This document shows positions 38,589 through 45,898 of a DNA stretch of 64,000 nucleotides, piece after piece (position 1 is the stretch's first letter; every line of letters starts with the position of its first letter). A model generated the notes under the pieces. The model was not told where the DNA came from. It ran no database searches and saw nothing but the letters and a program-made list of their open reading frames with translations. Made by a program: the position numbers and the translations under genes. The stretch spans positions 682,001-746,000 of the forward strand of contig CAWIPO010000008.1 in NCBI GenBank assembly GCA_963838095.1. Direction: 5' to 3'. Origin of the DNA: CAWCGU01 sp963838095. Its GTDB lineage: Bacteria > Actinomycetota > Thermoleophilia > Solirubrobacterales > 70-9.

Positions 38589-40112
38589 CTAGCCCTGCTC
38601 GATGAAATCGCGGGGGCGCACCAGCAGCGCCGTCAGCACCGCGCCTGCCCAGACGAGCAACGCGGCCGCGAGCATGATCGTGTCCATCCCGTCGATGAAC
38701 GCTGTTTCGGCGGGCACAGCCAGTCCCGGATCGCCGCGGACCGCGATCGCGATGTTTCCGGTCGAGATCAGGTCCACGAGCCCGTGCTCGGCGGCGCCGA
38801 TGCTGTCGAGGAGGCTGGAGGCGACGCGGTTCTCCATGATCGCTCCCAGCCCTGCGACCCCGATCGCGACACCGAGCAGCCGGAAGCTGCTGTTGAGCCC
38901 CGAGGCCATGCCGCTCTTCTCGACCGGCGCGGTGCCGAGCGCGGTCGCGGCCACGGTCGGGTTCGCGATCCCGATCCCGATCCCGATCAGGATTCCGCCC
39001 GCCAGCAGCACGTCCCAGTCCGAGCCGACCTCGATGTTGCGATTCAGCATCAGCCCGGCGCCGGCGATCGCAAGCCCGGCGACAACCAGCAGCCGAAGCG
39101 AGATCCGCTCGACGAGACGGGCGACGATCGCGGCGGCGAAGAACGAGGCGATCGTGAGCGGAAACAGCCGCAGGCCCGTTTCGAACGCGTCGTAGCCGAG
39201 GAAGCTCTGGATGTAGAGGACGAGGAAGGTGAGCATCGCGAAAGTCGAGATCGCAAGGGTGAGGATCGCGATCGAAGCGCCCCAGGTGCTGGGCTTTCGA
39301 AACAGCCCCAGATCGAGCAGCGGGTGCTCGACGCGTCGCTCGATGACGATGAACAGGGCGAGGAGAATCGCGGCGGCCGCAAACAGGCCGACGATCTCGG
39401 CGCTGCCCCAGCCCTGCTCGTTTCCCCGCATCAGCGCCAGCAGCAGGGACGCCATCGAGCCCGCCAGCGTCACGAGCCCGGCGACGTCGACCCTCCCGGT
39501 CGCGGACGGATCGCGCGACTCGGGCACGCCGCTCGCGACCAGCCACGCGGTGAGCAGGCCAACCGGTACGTTGACGAAGAAGACCGCTTCCCAGCCGAGC
39601 GTTTCGACCAGCGCCCCGCCGATCAGCGGCCCGGTCGCCACCGCTCCCGCCACCGTCGCGCCCCAGACCGAGAGCGCGATCGTCCGCTCGCGTCCCGAGT
39701 ACGCGGCAGCGATGATCGCGAGCGAGGTAGACAGCATCGCCGCCCCGCCCAGCCCCTGGACGCCGCGAAAGATGTTCAGCGACAGAGGATCCCAGGCAAG
39801 CCCGCACGCGAGCGATGCGAGGCTGAAGGCGGCGAGCCCGATCGTGAACAGCCTCCGGCGCCCGAAGCGGTCGGCCATCGAGCCGAAGATCAGCATCGTC
39901 GCGGCGAGGGAGAGCGCGTAAGCGTCGATCACCCACTGCAGCTCGTCGAAGCTCGCTCCCAGATCGGACTGGATGTCGGGCAGCGCGACGTTTACGACGG
40001 TGACGTCGAGCAGGAGCATGAACGCGGCAATCGAGACGGCGACCAGCGGCCACCACTTGTGGCGCAGCTCACCGGCCTCACCGTGCGTGACGGAATCGGC
40101 TGCGTCCGCCAT
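38589..40112 (-). CDS. MFS drug exporter (DHA2/EmrB-QacA type, 14 helices)
   Basis: A 507-residue major facilitator. The first helix carries the DHA2 signature FMLLLDVTVVNVALPDI, with LQWVIDAYALSLAATMLIFGSMADRFGRRR (motif A) next and LGGAAMLSTSLAIIAAAY later. About 14 hydrophobic segments are seen. Such pumps export hydrophobic drugs or metabolites with protons. It starts at 40112, adjacent to the nadK stop, so it sits as an insertion within the tlyA-nadK-recN group. Substrate is unknown. Confidence 0.9.
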   Translation of the reverse strand: MADAADSVTHGEAGELRHKWWPLVAVSIAAFMLLLDVTVVNVALPDIQSDLGASFDELQWVIDAYALSLAATMLIFGSMADRFGRRRLFTIGLAAFSLASLACGLAWDPLSLNIFRGVQGLGGAAMLSTSLAIIAAAYSGRERTIALSVWGATVAGAVATGPLIGGALVETLGWEAVFFVNVPVGLLTAWLVASGVPESRDPSATGRVDVAGLVTLAGSMASLLLALMRGNEQGWGSAEIVGLFAAAAILLALFIVIERRVEHPLLDLGLFRKPSTWGASIAILTLAISTFAMLTFLVLYIQSFLGYDAFETGLRLFPLTIASFFAAAIVARLVERISLRLLVVAGLAIAGAGLMLNRNIEVGSDWDVLLAGGILIGIGIGIANPTVAATALGTAPVEKSGMASGLNSSFRLLGVAIGVAGLGAIMENRVASSLLDSIGAAEHGLVDLISTGNIAIAVRGDPGLAVPAETAFIDGMDTIMLAAALLVWAGAVLTALLVRPRDFIEQG

Positions 40113-40958
40113 TTACCCGGCCAGGTGGCCGAACTTGTCTCGGATCCGCTGGTAGAAGTTCGTGCCCGGGAATTGCGCCAGCGCGCCGAGCCCGTCCCGG
40201 AAGCGGACCTCCAGCGCCTCCCCGCTGGCCAGCTCAGCGACCGGGACGCCGTCGAGCGAGACGTCGACGGGCTCTCGCCCCTCGGCGTTCTCGACGCGCA
40301 GGGTGTCATCCGGTGCGACGACGAGCGCCCTGGCGGTAAGCGTGTGGGGAGCGATGAAGCTGACCACGTAGCCCGCCACGCCCCAGGCGAGGATCGGGCC
40401 CTGATTGGCGAGGTTGTACCCGGTGGACCCGGCCGGAGTGGCGGCCACGAGCCCGTCGCATCGAACGTGCCCGACCTCGTGTCCGCCGAGGCGGTAGGAG
40501 AGCTCGGCCACCCTTCCGTGCGGGTTGCGGCTGAAGGAGACGTCGTTGAACGCGACGGGGTGATCGGCGCCGACACCCGCCTCGAGCGCTGGAAGAGTGA
40601 GGATCTCGAAGTCGCCGGAGAACGCGCGTTCCAGTGCTGCGATCAGATCTTCCTGCTCGGCTGCGGCGAGAAAGCCGATCGTCCCGAAGTTGATTCCGAA
40701 CACGGGCACGCCGCTGCCCGAGTAGTCGCGGAGCGCCTGCAGGATGCTCCCGTCGCCGCCGAGCACCAGGCAGAGGTCGGGGCTTTCCGGCAGGCGGTCC
40801 GCCATCTCGATGCCCGCCGCCGCGTCGCCGTGCTTCTCTAGCTCTTCCGAGAGCGCACGCAGCTGCACGTCGGCGGCCGCAGCGGCGGCCACCGTGGCGC
40901 GCAGGGCGTCGGCTGTCTGATCCGAGCGCGTGTGGGTGCGGATCGCCGCCGTCTTCAT
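40113..40958 (-). CDS. nadK: NAD kinase
   Basis: NAD kinase phosphorylates NAD to NADP. The GGDGS motif (CLVLGGDGSILQAL), NFGTIGFL and the ATP-binding GSTGYNLANQGPILA region are present. The C-terminal domain has AFNDVSFSRNPHGRVAEL and PHTLTARALVVAPDD. From ATG 40958 there are 281 residues. The start overlaps the tlyA stop (ATGA). Confidence 0.95.
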   Translation of the reverse strand: MKTAAIRTHTRSDQTADALRATVAAAAAADVQLRALSEELEKHGDAAAGIEMADRLPESPDLCLVLGGDGSILQALRDYSGSGVPVFGINFGTIGFLAAAEQEDLIAALERAFSGDFEILTLPALEAGVGADHPVAFNDVSFSRNPHGRVAELSYRLGGHEVGHVRCDGLVAATPAGSTGYNLANQGPILAWGVAGYVVSFIAPHTLTARALVVAPDDTLRVENAEGREPVDVSLDGVPVAELASGEALEVRFRDGLGALAQFPGTNFYQRIRDKFGHLAG

Positions 40959-41740
40959 CGCTCCACCGCGCTCGCCGCCGCCTCGAGGTCCTCGATCGGC
41001 TCGCCGTCTGCCGCGAACCAGACGAAGCTCTCGAGGTTTCCCTTCGGGCCCGGCAGGCGAGAGGACGCGAGCCCGCGGACGACCAGCCCCAGATCGTCGG
41101 CGAGCACTGCGACCGACAGCAGCGCCTCCCGACGCGCGGCCGGGTCGCGGACGACCCCTCCCCGGCCGACCCGCTTGCGCCCGAGCTCGAACTGGGGCTT
41201 CACCATCGCCAGCAGCTCCCCGCCCTCGGCAAGGCAGGCCGCCACGGCGGGCAGGACCTTGGCAAGCGAGATGAACGAGACGTCCACGGTCGCCAGCGCT
41301 GGACGCCAGGGGAGCGAGGCGGGGCTCAGCTCGCGGGCATTGGCGCGCTCGATCACGTGGACGCGGGAGTCGTTTCGGAGCTTCCAATCGAGCTGACCGT
41401 GAGCAACGTCGAGCGCGATCACGCGCGACGCGCCGTGCTGGAGCAGGCAGTCCGTGAAGCCGCCGGTGGACGCACCGACGTCGAGGCAATCCTTGCCCTC
41501 GACGGCCACGTCCAGCGCCACGAGCGCGTTCTCCAGCTTGACCCCGCCGCGCGAGACGTATCTCGGAAGGTACTCCACGCTCAGCTCAGCATCCTCGGGC
41601 ACGAGCTGGCTTGGCTTCGTCGGACGCTCCCCTCCCCGCCCCACACGGACGAGGCCGGCGCGCACGGACTCGGCGGCCCGCGTTCGCGATGTCGCGAGGC
41701 CGCGCTCGGCCAGCAGAGTGTCAAGCCGGCGGCGGGTCAC
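40955..41740 (-). CDS. tlyA: TlyA-family rRNA (cytidine-2'-O) methyltransferase
   Basis: TlyA methylates ribose of 16S and, in some species, 23S rRNA, which makes ribosomes sensitive to capreomycin. The N-terminal S4 RNA-binding domain is seen (RRRLDTLLAERGLATSRTRA). The FtsJ-like methyltransferase domain has CLDVGASTGGFTDCLLQHGASRVIALDV, ATVDVSFISLAKVLP and MVKPQFELG. GTG 41740 was preferred over the 41821 start because the S4 domain begins here. 261 residues. Coupled with nadK. Confidence 0.93.
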   Translation of the reverse strand: MTRRRLDTLLAERGLATSRTRAAESVRAGLVRVGRGGERPTKPSQLVPEDAELSVEYLPRYVSRGGVKLENALVALDVAVEGKDCLDVGASTGGFTDCLLQHGASRVIALDVAHGQLDWKLRNDSRVHVIERANARELSPASLPWRPALATVDVSFISLAKVLPAVAACLAEGGELLAMVKPQFELGRKRVGRGGVVRDPAARREALLSVAVLADDLGLVVRGLASSRLPGPKGNLESFVWFAADGEPIEDLEAAASAVER

Positions 41741-41859
41741 CGCGCAAAGGTAGCGGCGCGTGCGCGGCGGCGGCGAAAGAAGCGCGCCATTCGCGCCTCG
41801 CCGGTCTGTGATCGGCCTCACACACGAATCGCACGTATGTTCGTACTCTGAATCGCACT

Positions 41860-42222
41860 ATGGCAATCAGCAGAGGGATTCCATCCGATCTTCACGGCGC
41901 AGTTGAGACACTCGCCGCTCCGGCGATCATGGCCGCTCCGTTCGTGCTCGGCTTCGGCGAGGCGATGGCCGCGATCGCAATCGCTTTCGGCGTCGTCCTC
42001 CTCGGCCTGGCCCTGTCGCTCTTCGGGCCGCGCCGGGCAGTCCCGCTCTCGGCACACGCGGGCTTGGACTACTCCCTGGCCAGCTTCGTCGTCGTGGCCG
42101 GCCTGCTCACAGGTCTGATCACCGGCGAAACGCTTGCCGCACTCTTCCTGGTCGGCGTGGGCATCGCGCACATGGCACTGACCGCTTCAACGCGATTCAG
42201 CGCTCCGCGCAACGCCTATTAA
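41860..42222 (+). CDS. Small four-helix membrane protein
   Basis: A 120-residue integral membrane protein of unknown function. Four hydrophobic segments are seen (AAPAIMAAPFVLGFG, AMAAIAIAFGVVLLGLALSLF, YSLASFVVVAGLLTGLIT, LAALFLVGVGIAHMALT), connected by a short basic loop (GPRRAVPLSAH). It resembles the small SPW-type integral membrane proteins, but lacks the SPW motif. Followed 50 bases later by a strong terminator. Confidence 0.65.
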   Translation: MAISRGIPSDLHGAVETLAAPAIMAAPFVLGFGEAMAAIAIAFGVVLLGLALSLFGPRRAVPLSAHAGLDYSLASFVVVAGLLTGLITGETLAALFLVGVGIAHMALTASTRFSAPRNAY

Positions 42223-42271
42223 CCGACCGCCCCTCAAACAGACACATATATATCTCTCCTCCCTGTACCCG

Positions 42272-42303
42272 AGAAGCCCCCGCTACGGCGGGGGCTTCTT
42301 TTT
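42272..42303 (+). terminator. Intrinsic terminator
   Basis: A perfect 12-bp stem (AGAAGCCCCCGC / GCGGGGGCTTCT) with a TACG tetraloop is followed by five T. This is the clearest Rho-independent terminator in the window; it ends transcription of the 41860 gene and isolates the GGDEF gene. Confidence 0.92.
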
Positions 42304-42318
42304 GTCGTTAGACAGAGG

Positions 42319-42324
42319 TACAAT
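42319..42324 (+). promoter_or_regulatory. -10 box with a long leader before the GGDEF gene
   Basis: TACAAT is a near-perfect -10 box. If used, the mRNA would carry a leader of about 150 bases to ATG 42485. No clear -35 box is visible at the right distance. The leader contains GACGGGCCCC-ACGGGC and CGAAACCCGCAGGGATGC segments that could pair, and ends with GGGAGGAGGAGG as ribosome binding site. Confidence 0.4.
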
Positions 42325-42484
42325 CGTCCCTGAATGGCTTTCAGCCGCTGCCCGATTCTCGCGTTGGCCACAGGACCGCCTAACTAGTTCGACGGGCCCC
42401 ACGGGCACCACTCAGCGACAGGAACGCCGAACCGAAACCCGCAGGGATGCTCGATGAGCACCTATCGGGAGGAGGAGGCTCCAT

Positions 42485-43585
42485 ATGTCCAACACGAACG
42501 GAGGGGATGGACGGTCCTCGGTCCCGCAAGAGACACTGTCGGATGCCGACCAGACCGCTTCTGACGCTGACCAAACGGTCTCCGATCTAGATCAGACGGC
42601 ATCTGATGCGGATGAGGAGCTGGCCAACCGCAATCAGGACCAGGCGAATGCAGATCAGGCCGCGTCCGATCGCGATCAGGCCGCATCCGACCTCGAGTGG
42701 CAGGCGCATCCGGAATGGCCGCAGTCGTCTATGGATGCCCACGAGACCTCCCGTAGTGAGCGCGACAGCAGCACTCTTGCCCGCGACGCCACGGCCGTCG
42801 CTCGGGCCGCCACCGCACAAGAGCGCACCGATCGGGCTGCGCGACGTGACCACAACGCCAGCTTGCGGGACCTGACAGCCGGGGCGCGCGATCTCGCCGC
42901 CGAAGCGCTTGATCGGGCCGCAGTGGAGTGGGAGAAAGAGCAGAGAGAAAAGTTCCCGCCCGATGCTCGGAGCGTCCACGACAGGGCGGTTGAGCACGCG
43001 AGCGCCGTCCGCGAGCGCGCGACCCAGGTTCGCGCCCGGGGCGCGACCGACCGCGCCGCTGCGGCCAAGGATCGACATGCCGCTGCCCAAGACCGCGAGG
43101 AGTCTGCGGGAGACCGCAAGCAGGCATGGGACGCGCTCCGCCTGGCGCACGTCGATGAGCTGACCGGCGCCTACATACGCGGCATCGGCCTGGTCGCACT
43201 ACAGAACGAAGTCGACCGGGCGCGGCGAGACGATGGAACCCTCGTGCTGGCGTTCGTTGACGTGGATGGCCTGAAGGCGGTCAACGATCGGGATGGGCAC
43301 GCAGCGGGGGACGCACTCCTGCGGGCCGCCGCCAGTGCGATGCGATCGAGGATGCGCTCCTACGAGCCGATCGTGCGCTTCGGCGGTGATGAGTTCGTGT
43401 GCACCTTTGGCGGTATGAGCATGATTTCCGTGCAGGATCGGTTCAAGGAGATTCAGGGAGTGCTGGACCACAGCCCGAACCCGGGAACGCTCGCGGTTGG
43501 CCTTGCCGCGCTCCAGGCAGAGGACAGCCTGGATGACTTGCTGAACCGCGCTGATATGGCGCTCATCGAAGCACGCAAGAGCTGA
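42485..43585 (+). CDS. Diguanylate cyclase (GGDEF) with heptad-repeat N terminus
   Basis: A soluble 366-residue protein. The C-terminal GGDEF domain (about 215-365) has HVDELTGAYIRGIGLVAL, VLAFVDVDGLKAVNDRDGHAAGD and the intact active-site loop VRFGGDEFV, so c-di-GMP synthesis is likely. The inhibitory RxxD site is not conserved (RSYE). The N terminus is unusual: from residue 18 to about 73 the sequence runs in exact 7-residue repeats such as SDADQTA, SDLDQTA, SDRDQAA. It then continues as Arg/Asp/Ala heptads (for example ARDLAAE, ALDRAAV) to about 200. This should form long helices or coiled coil. No membrane helix or known sensor domain is present. Confidence 0.9.
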   Translation: MSNTNGGDGRSSVPQETLSDADQTASDADQTVSDLDQTASDADEELANRNQDQANADQAASDRDQAASDLEWQAHPEWPQSSMDAHETSRSERDSSTLARDATAVARAATAQERTDRAARRDHNASLRDLTAGARDLAAEALDRAAVEWEKEQREKFPPDARSVHDRAVEHASAVRERATQVRARGATDRAAAAKDRHAAAQDREESAGDRKQAWDALRLAHVDELTGAYIRGIGLVALQNEVDRARRDDGTLVLAFVDVDGLKAVNDRDGHAAGDALLRAAASAMRSRMRSYEPIVRFGGDEFVCTFGGMSMISVQDRFKEIQGVLDHSPNPGTLAVGLAALQAEDSLDDLLNRADMALIEARKS

Positions 43586-43588
43586 GCG

Positions 43589-43813
43589 TCACTTATCGGG
43601 CCGTTCGTGCGAGTCGACTCGGCGTCCCAGATTCCCTAGGTTCTCGCTGAGGGAGTCCCAGGCGAGGTACATCAGAAACGCGCCGGCGAGGGCGGCGACG
43701 ACCCAGAGGTTGAGCCATCCCTCGCTCCACTCGTGCCACTCGACCGCAATCCCGATGCAGCCGACGCCGAATGCGATCAGACCGCCAACAAACTTGAGCG
43801 TCGTCTTTCGCAT
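43589..43813 (-). CDS. Small two-helix membrane protein
   Basis: A 74-residue protein from ATG 43813, starting MRKTTLKFVGGLIAFGVGCI. Two hydrophobic segments (about 8-24 and 34-52, WLNLWVVAALAGAFLMYLAWD) flank a short acidic loop with WHEWSEGW, and the C terminus is charged (LGRRVDSHERPDK). No family is recognised. It is convergent with the GGDEF gene, 3 bases from it. Confidence 0.5.
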   Translation of the reverse strand: MRKTTLKFVGGLIAFGVGCIGIAVEWHEWSEGWLNLWVVAALAGAFLMYLAWDSLSENLGNLGRRVDSHERPDK

Positions 43814-43873
43814 TCCGCAGAATGCTAGCTCTCGGCTCTTCCTAGAAAGGCTCGCTTGTGTACAACACCCGCG

Positions 43874-44260
43874 ATGAGGCTGTCGAGGGTGTTGGCGCTT
43901 GTGGCGGTGGTGCTCGCGGCACTGTTGGCCGCGTTTGTGATCCAACCGACGTTCTTCTTTGACGTCGGAGCAAAGGAGCTCGCATACTCGCTCGGCGCCG
44001 AGGTCGAGGGTGGTGGTGGCGCCGAGTGCCGGTCGCGCGGGGAGGGAAGGTGGCTGTGCAAGGTCTCGATCGGCGGAAGCTCGGTTCAGAGGTACGTGCT
44101 CACCAACGACGAGGAGTGCTGGAAGGCGAAGCCGCTCAGAGACGAGCCCGGTGCCGACGGGGACGAGCAGCTGACCCTCCGAGGTGAATCGCTCTCCGGC
44201 TGCGTGGACTTCTTCGACTTCACCCGCCTCGACGACCGGCTGTACGGCACCGATCGCTGA
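43874..44260 (+). CDS. Membrane-anchored or secreted protein of unknown function
   Basis: A 128-residue protein from ATG 43874 (MRLSRVLALVAVVLAALLAAFVI), where the N terminus forms an uncleaved anchor or signal peptide. The rest is acidic and contains four cysteines (ECRSRG, RWLCKVS, EECWKAK, SGCVDFF) that could form two disulfides outside the cell. It has no recognisable motif. An in-frame ATG at 43856 would add six residues. Confidence 0.55.
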   Translation: MRLSRVLALVAVVLAALLAAFVIQPTFFFDVGAKELAYSLGAEVEGGGGAECRSRGEGRWLCKVSIGGSSVQRYVLTNDEECWKAKPLRDEPGADGDEQLTLRGESLSGCVDFFDFTRLDDRLYGTDR

Positions 44261-44288
44261 ACCGCCCTCGGCGGAGTATGGTCGGGCC

Positions 44289-45638
44289 ATGGCATCGAGC
44301 CGCACGGGTGCCCTGATCGAGCGCGAGCGCGCGACGTTCGCCGAGCGACATCCCGGGTCGCGCCGTCTGTTCGAGCAGGCTCGGCGTTCGCTGCTCGCGG
44401 GCGTCCCGATGAGCTGGATGGCGCGGTGGGCGGGCGGCCACCCCGTCTATCTGGACGGCGCCCGCGGCGCCCGGGTCACCGACGTGGACGGCAACGAGTA
44501 CGCAGACTTCTGCCTCGGCGACACCGGTGCGATGGCCGGTCACTCGCCTGAACCGGTGGTCCGCGCCGTCGCCGCGAGGCTCGGCGACGCCGGAGGCGTC
44601 ACCGCGATGCTGCCGACCGAGGACGCCGAGTGGGTGGGGTCGGAGCTGGGCCGCCGTTTCGGGCTGCCGTTCTGGCAGCTGACGCTCAGTGCCACCGACG
44701 CCAATCGCACGGTGTTGCGGCTGGCGCGCGAGGTGACGGGCCGCACGCGTGTGCTGGTCTTCTCCCACTGCTACCACGGGACCGTCGATGAGACGTTCGT
44801 GATCCTCGATGGCGAGCGTGCGCGCTCGCGGCCCGGGAACGTCGGCCCGGCCGTCGATCCAACCGAGACGACGCGGGTGGCGGAGTTCAACGAACTCGAC
44901 TCGGTCGAGCGCGAGCTCGCCGCGGGGGACGTGGCGTGCGTGCTGACCGAGCCCGCGCTGACGAACATCGGAATCGTGTTGCCCGATCCCGGATTCATGT
45001 CCGGGCTGCGCGAGCTGACGCGCCGGCATGAGACGCTGCTCGTGATCGACGAGACTCACACCTTCAGCGCCGGGCCCGGCGGCTGCACGCGCGCGTGGAA
45101 TCTCGAGCCCGACGCGCTCACGATCGGGAAGGGGATCGCCGGCGGAATCCCGGTCGGTGCGCTGGGCGTCAGCGCCACACTGGCGGAGAGGGTGGCGGCG
45201 CAGGCCGACGCCGACTACGAGGACGCCGGCGGAGTCGGCGGAACGCTGGCCGGGAACGCGCTGTCCAGCGCAGCGGTGCGGGCGACGCTGTCCGAGGTGC
45301 TCACCGACTCGGCCTTCGAGCGCATGATCGAGCTGGGCGAGCGCTTCACCGCCGGCGTCCAGGACGCGATTCAGGAGCACGGCCTCCCGTGGTCGGTAGT
45401 CCAGCTGGGTGCCCGCGCCGAGTATCGGTTCGCCTCTCCCCCGCCTCGCACCGGGTCCGAGTCCGCCGCCGCGGCCGACCCCAAGCTCGACGAGCTGCTT
45501 CACCTCTACGCGCTCAACCGCGGCGTCCTGCTGACTCCCTTCCACAACATGGCGCTGATGTGCCCGGCCACCAGCGCGGAGGACGTCGACCTGCACAGCG
45601 AAGTCTTCGCCGCCGTCCTGGGAGAGCTGACCGCCTAG
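44289..45638 (+). CDS. Class III PLP aminotransferase (glutamate-1-semialdehyde aminomutase-like)
   Basis: A 449-residue fold-type I PLP enzyme. The PLP lysine is expected in DALTIGKGIAGGIPVG. The Asp contacting the ring is in LLVIDETHTFSAGPGG, and the aromatic stacking region is VLVFSHCYHGTVDE. GNEYADFCLGDTGAMAGHSP is the N-terminal landmark. It resembles GSAM-type aminotransferases, but it is not beside heme genes and the usual GSAM strings (GAGAMTLGHAHP-like) are changed, so a different amino substrate is likely. Confidence 0.85.
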   Translation: MASSRTGALIERERATFAERHPGSRRLFEQARRSLLAGVPMSWMARWAGGHPVYLDGARGARVTDVDGNEYADFCLGDTGAMAGHSPEPVVRAVAARLGDAGGVTAMLPTEDAEWVGSELGRRFGLPFWQLTLSATDANRTVLRLAREVTGRTRVLVFSHCYHGTVDETFVILDGERARSRPGNVGPAVDPTETTRVAEFNELDSVERELAAGDVACVLTEPALTNIGIVLPDPGFMSGLRELTRRHETLLVIDETHTFSAGPGGCTRAWNLEPDALTIGKGIAGGIPVGALGVSATLAERVAAQADADYEDAGGVGGTLAGNALSSAAVRATLSEVLTDSAFERMIELGERFTAGVQDAIQEHGLPWSVVQLGARAEYRFASPPPRTGSESAAAADPKLDELLHLYALNRGVLLTPFHNMALMCPATSAEDVDLHSEVFAAVLGELTA

Positions 45639-45680
45639 CGCGAACCGCGGGGGGATCTGCCCGCCCAACCCCCTCGCCCC

Positions 45681-45686
45681 TATCAT
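45681..45686 (+). promoter_or_regulatory. -10-like box for a leaderless transcript (45694 gene)
   Basis: TATCAT lies 7 bases before GTG 45694, with no Shine-Dalgarno sequence. Confidence 0.45.
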
Positions 45687-45693
45687 CGGCCAA

Positions 45694-45894
45694 GTGAAGA
45701 CGAGGATCGTGTTCTCCGATCGGGCGACGCTCACTGTGACCATGGACGCCGTGCAAGTGCACGCCAAGCTCACGGCGGCGAAGCAGAGCGGTGAGCCCTT
45801 CACCCACTTCGAGGAGCAAGGAGGCCGCGACGTCTACGTGGCCGCCGACAGGGTTGCGTACATCCAGCAGATCAGCGCCACCGCGACCACCTAG
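45694..45894 (+). CDS. Small conserved-looking protein of unknown function
   Basis: A 66-residue soluble protein from GTG 45694. The sequence alternates strands and helix: MKTRIVFSDRATLTVTMD, VHAKLTAAKQSGEPFTHFEEQGG, RDVYVAADRVAYIQQISA. The last part (VYVAADRVAYIQ) is reminiscent of small RNA- or protein-binding beta folds, but I do not recognise a family. It is convergent with dxs, with only 4 bases between their stops. Confidence 0.5.
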   Translation: MKTRIVFSDRATLTVTMDAVQVHAKLTAAKQSGEPFTHFEEQGGRDVYVAADRVAYIQQISATATT

Positions 45895-45898
45895 ACGC

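Noticed and set aside
38784..40841. 685-codon plus-strand frame opposite the MFS exporter and nadK
   Set aside because: Highly charged antisense product; the minus-strand proteins are unmistakable.
42325..42484. c-di-GMP riboswitch (GEMM) in the GGDEF leader
   Set aside because: I could not find the conserved GEMM core; kept only as an unassigned leader.
42536..42703. DNA-level repeats read as a possible CRISPR or minisatellite
   Set aside because: The period is 21 bases and in frame, with protein-level conservation (SDxDQxx); spacers are absent.
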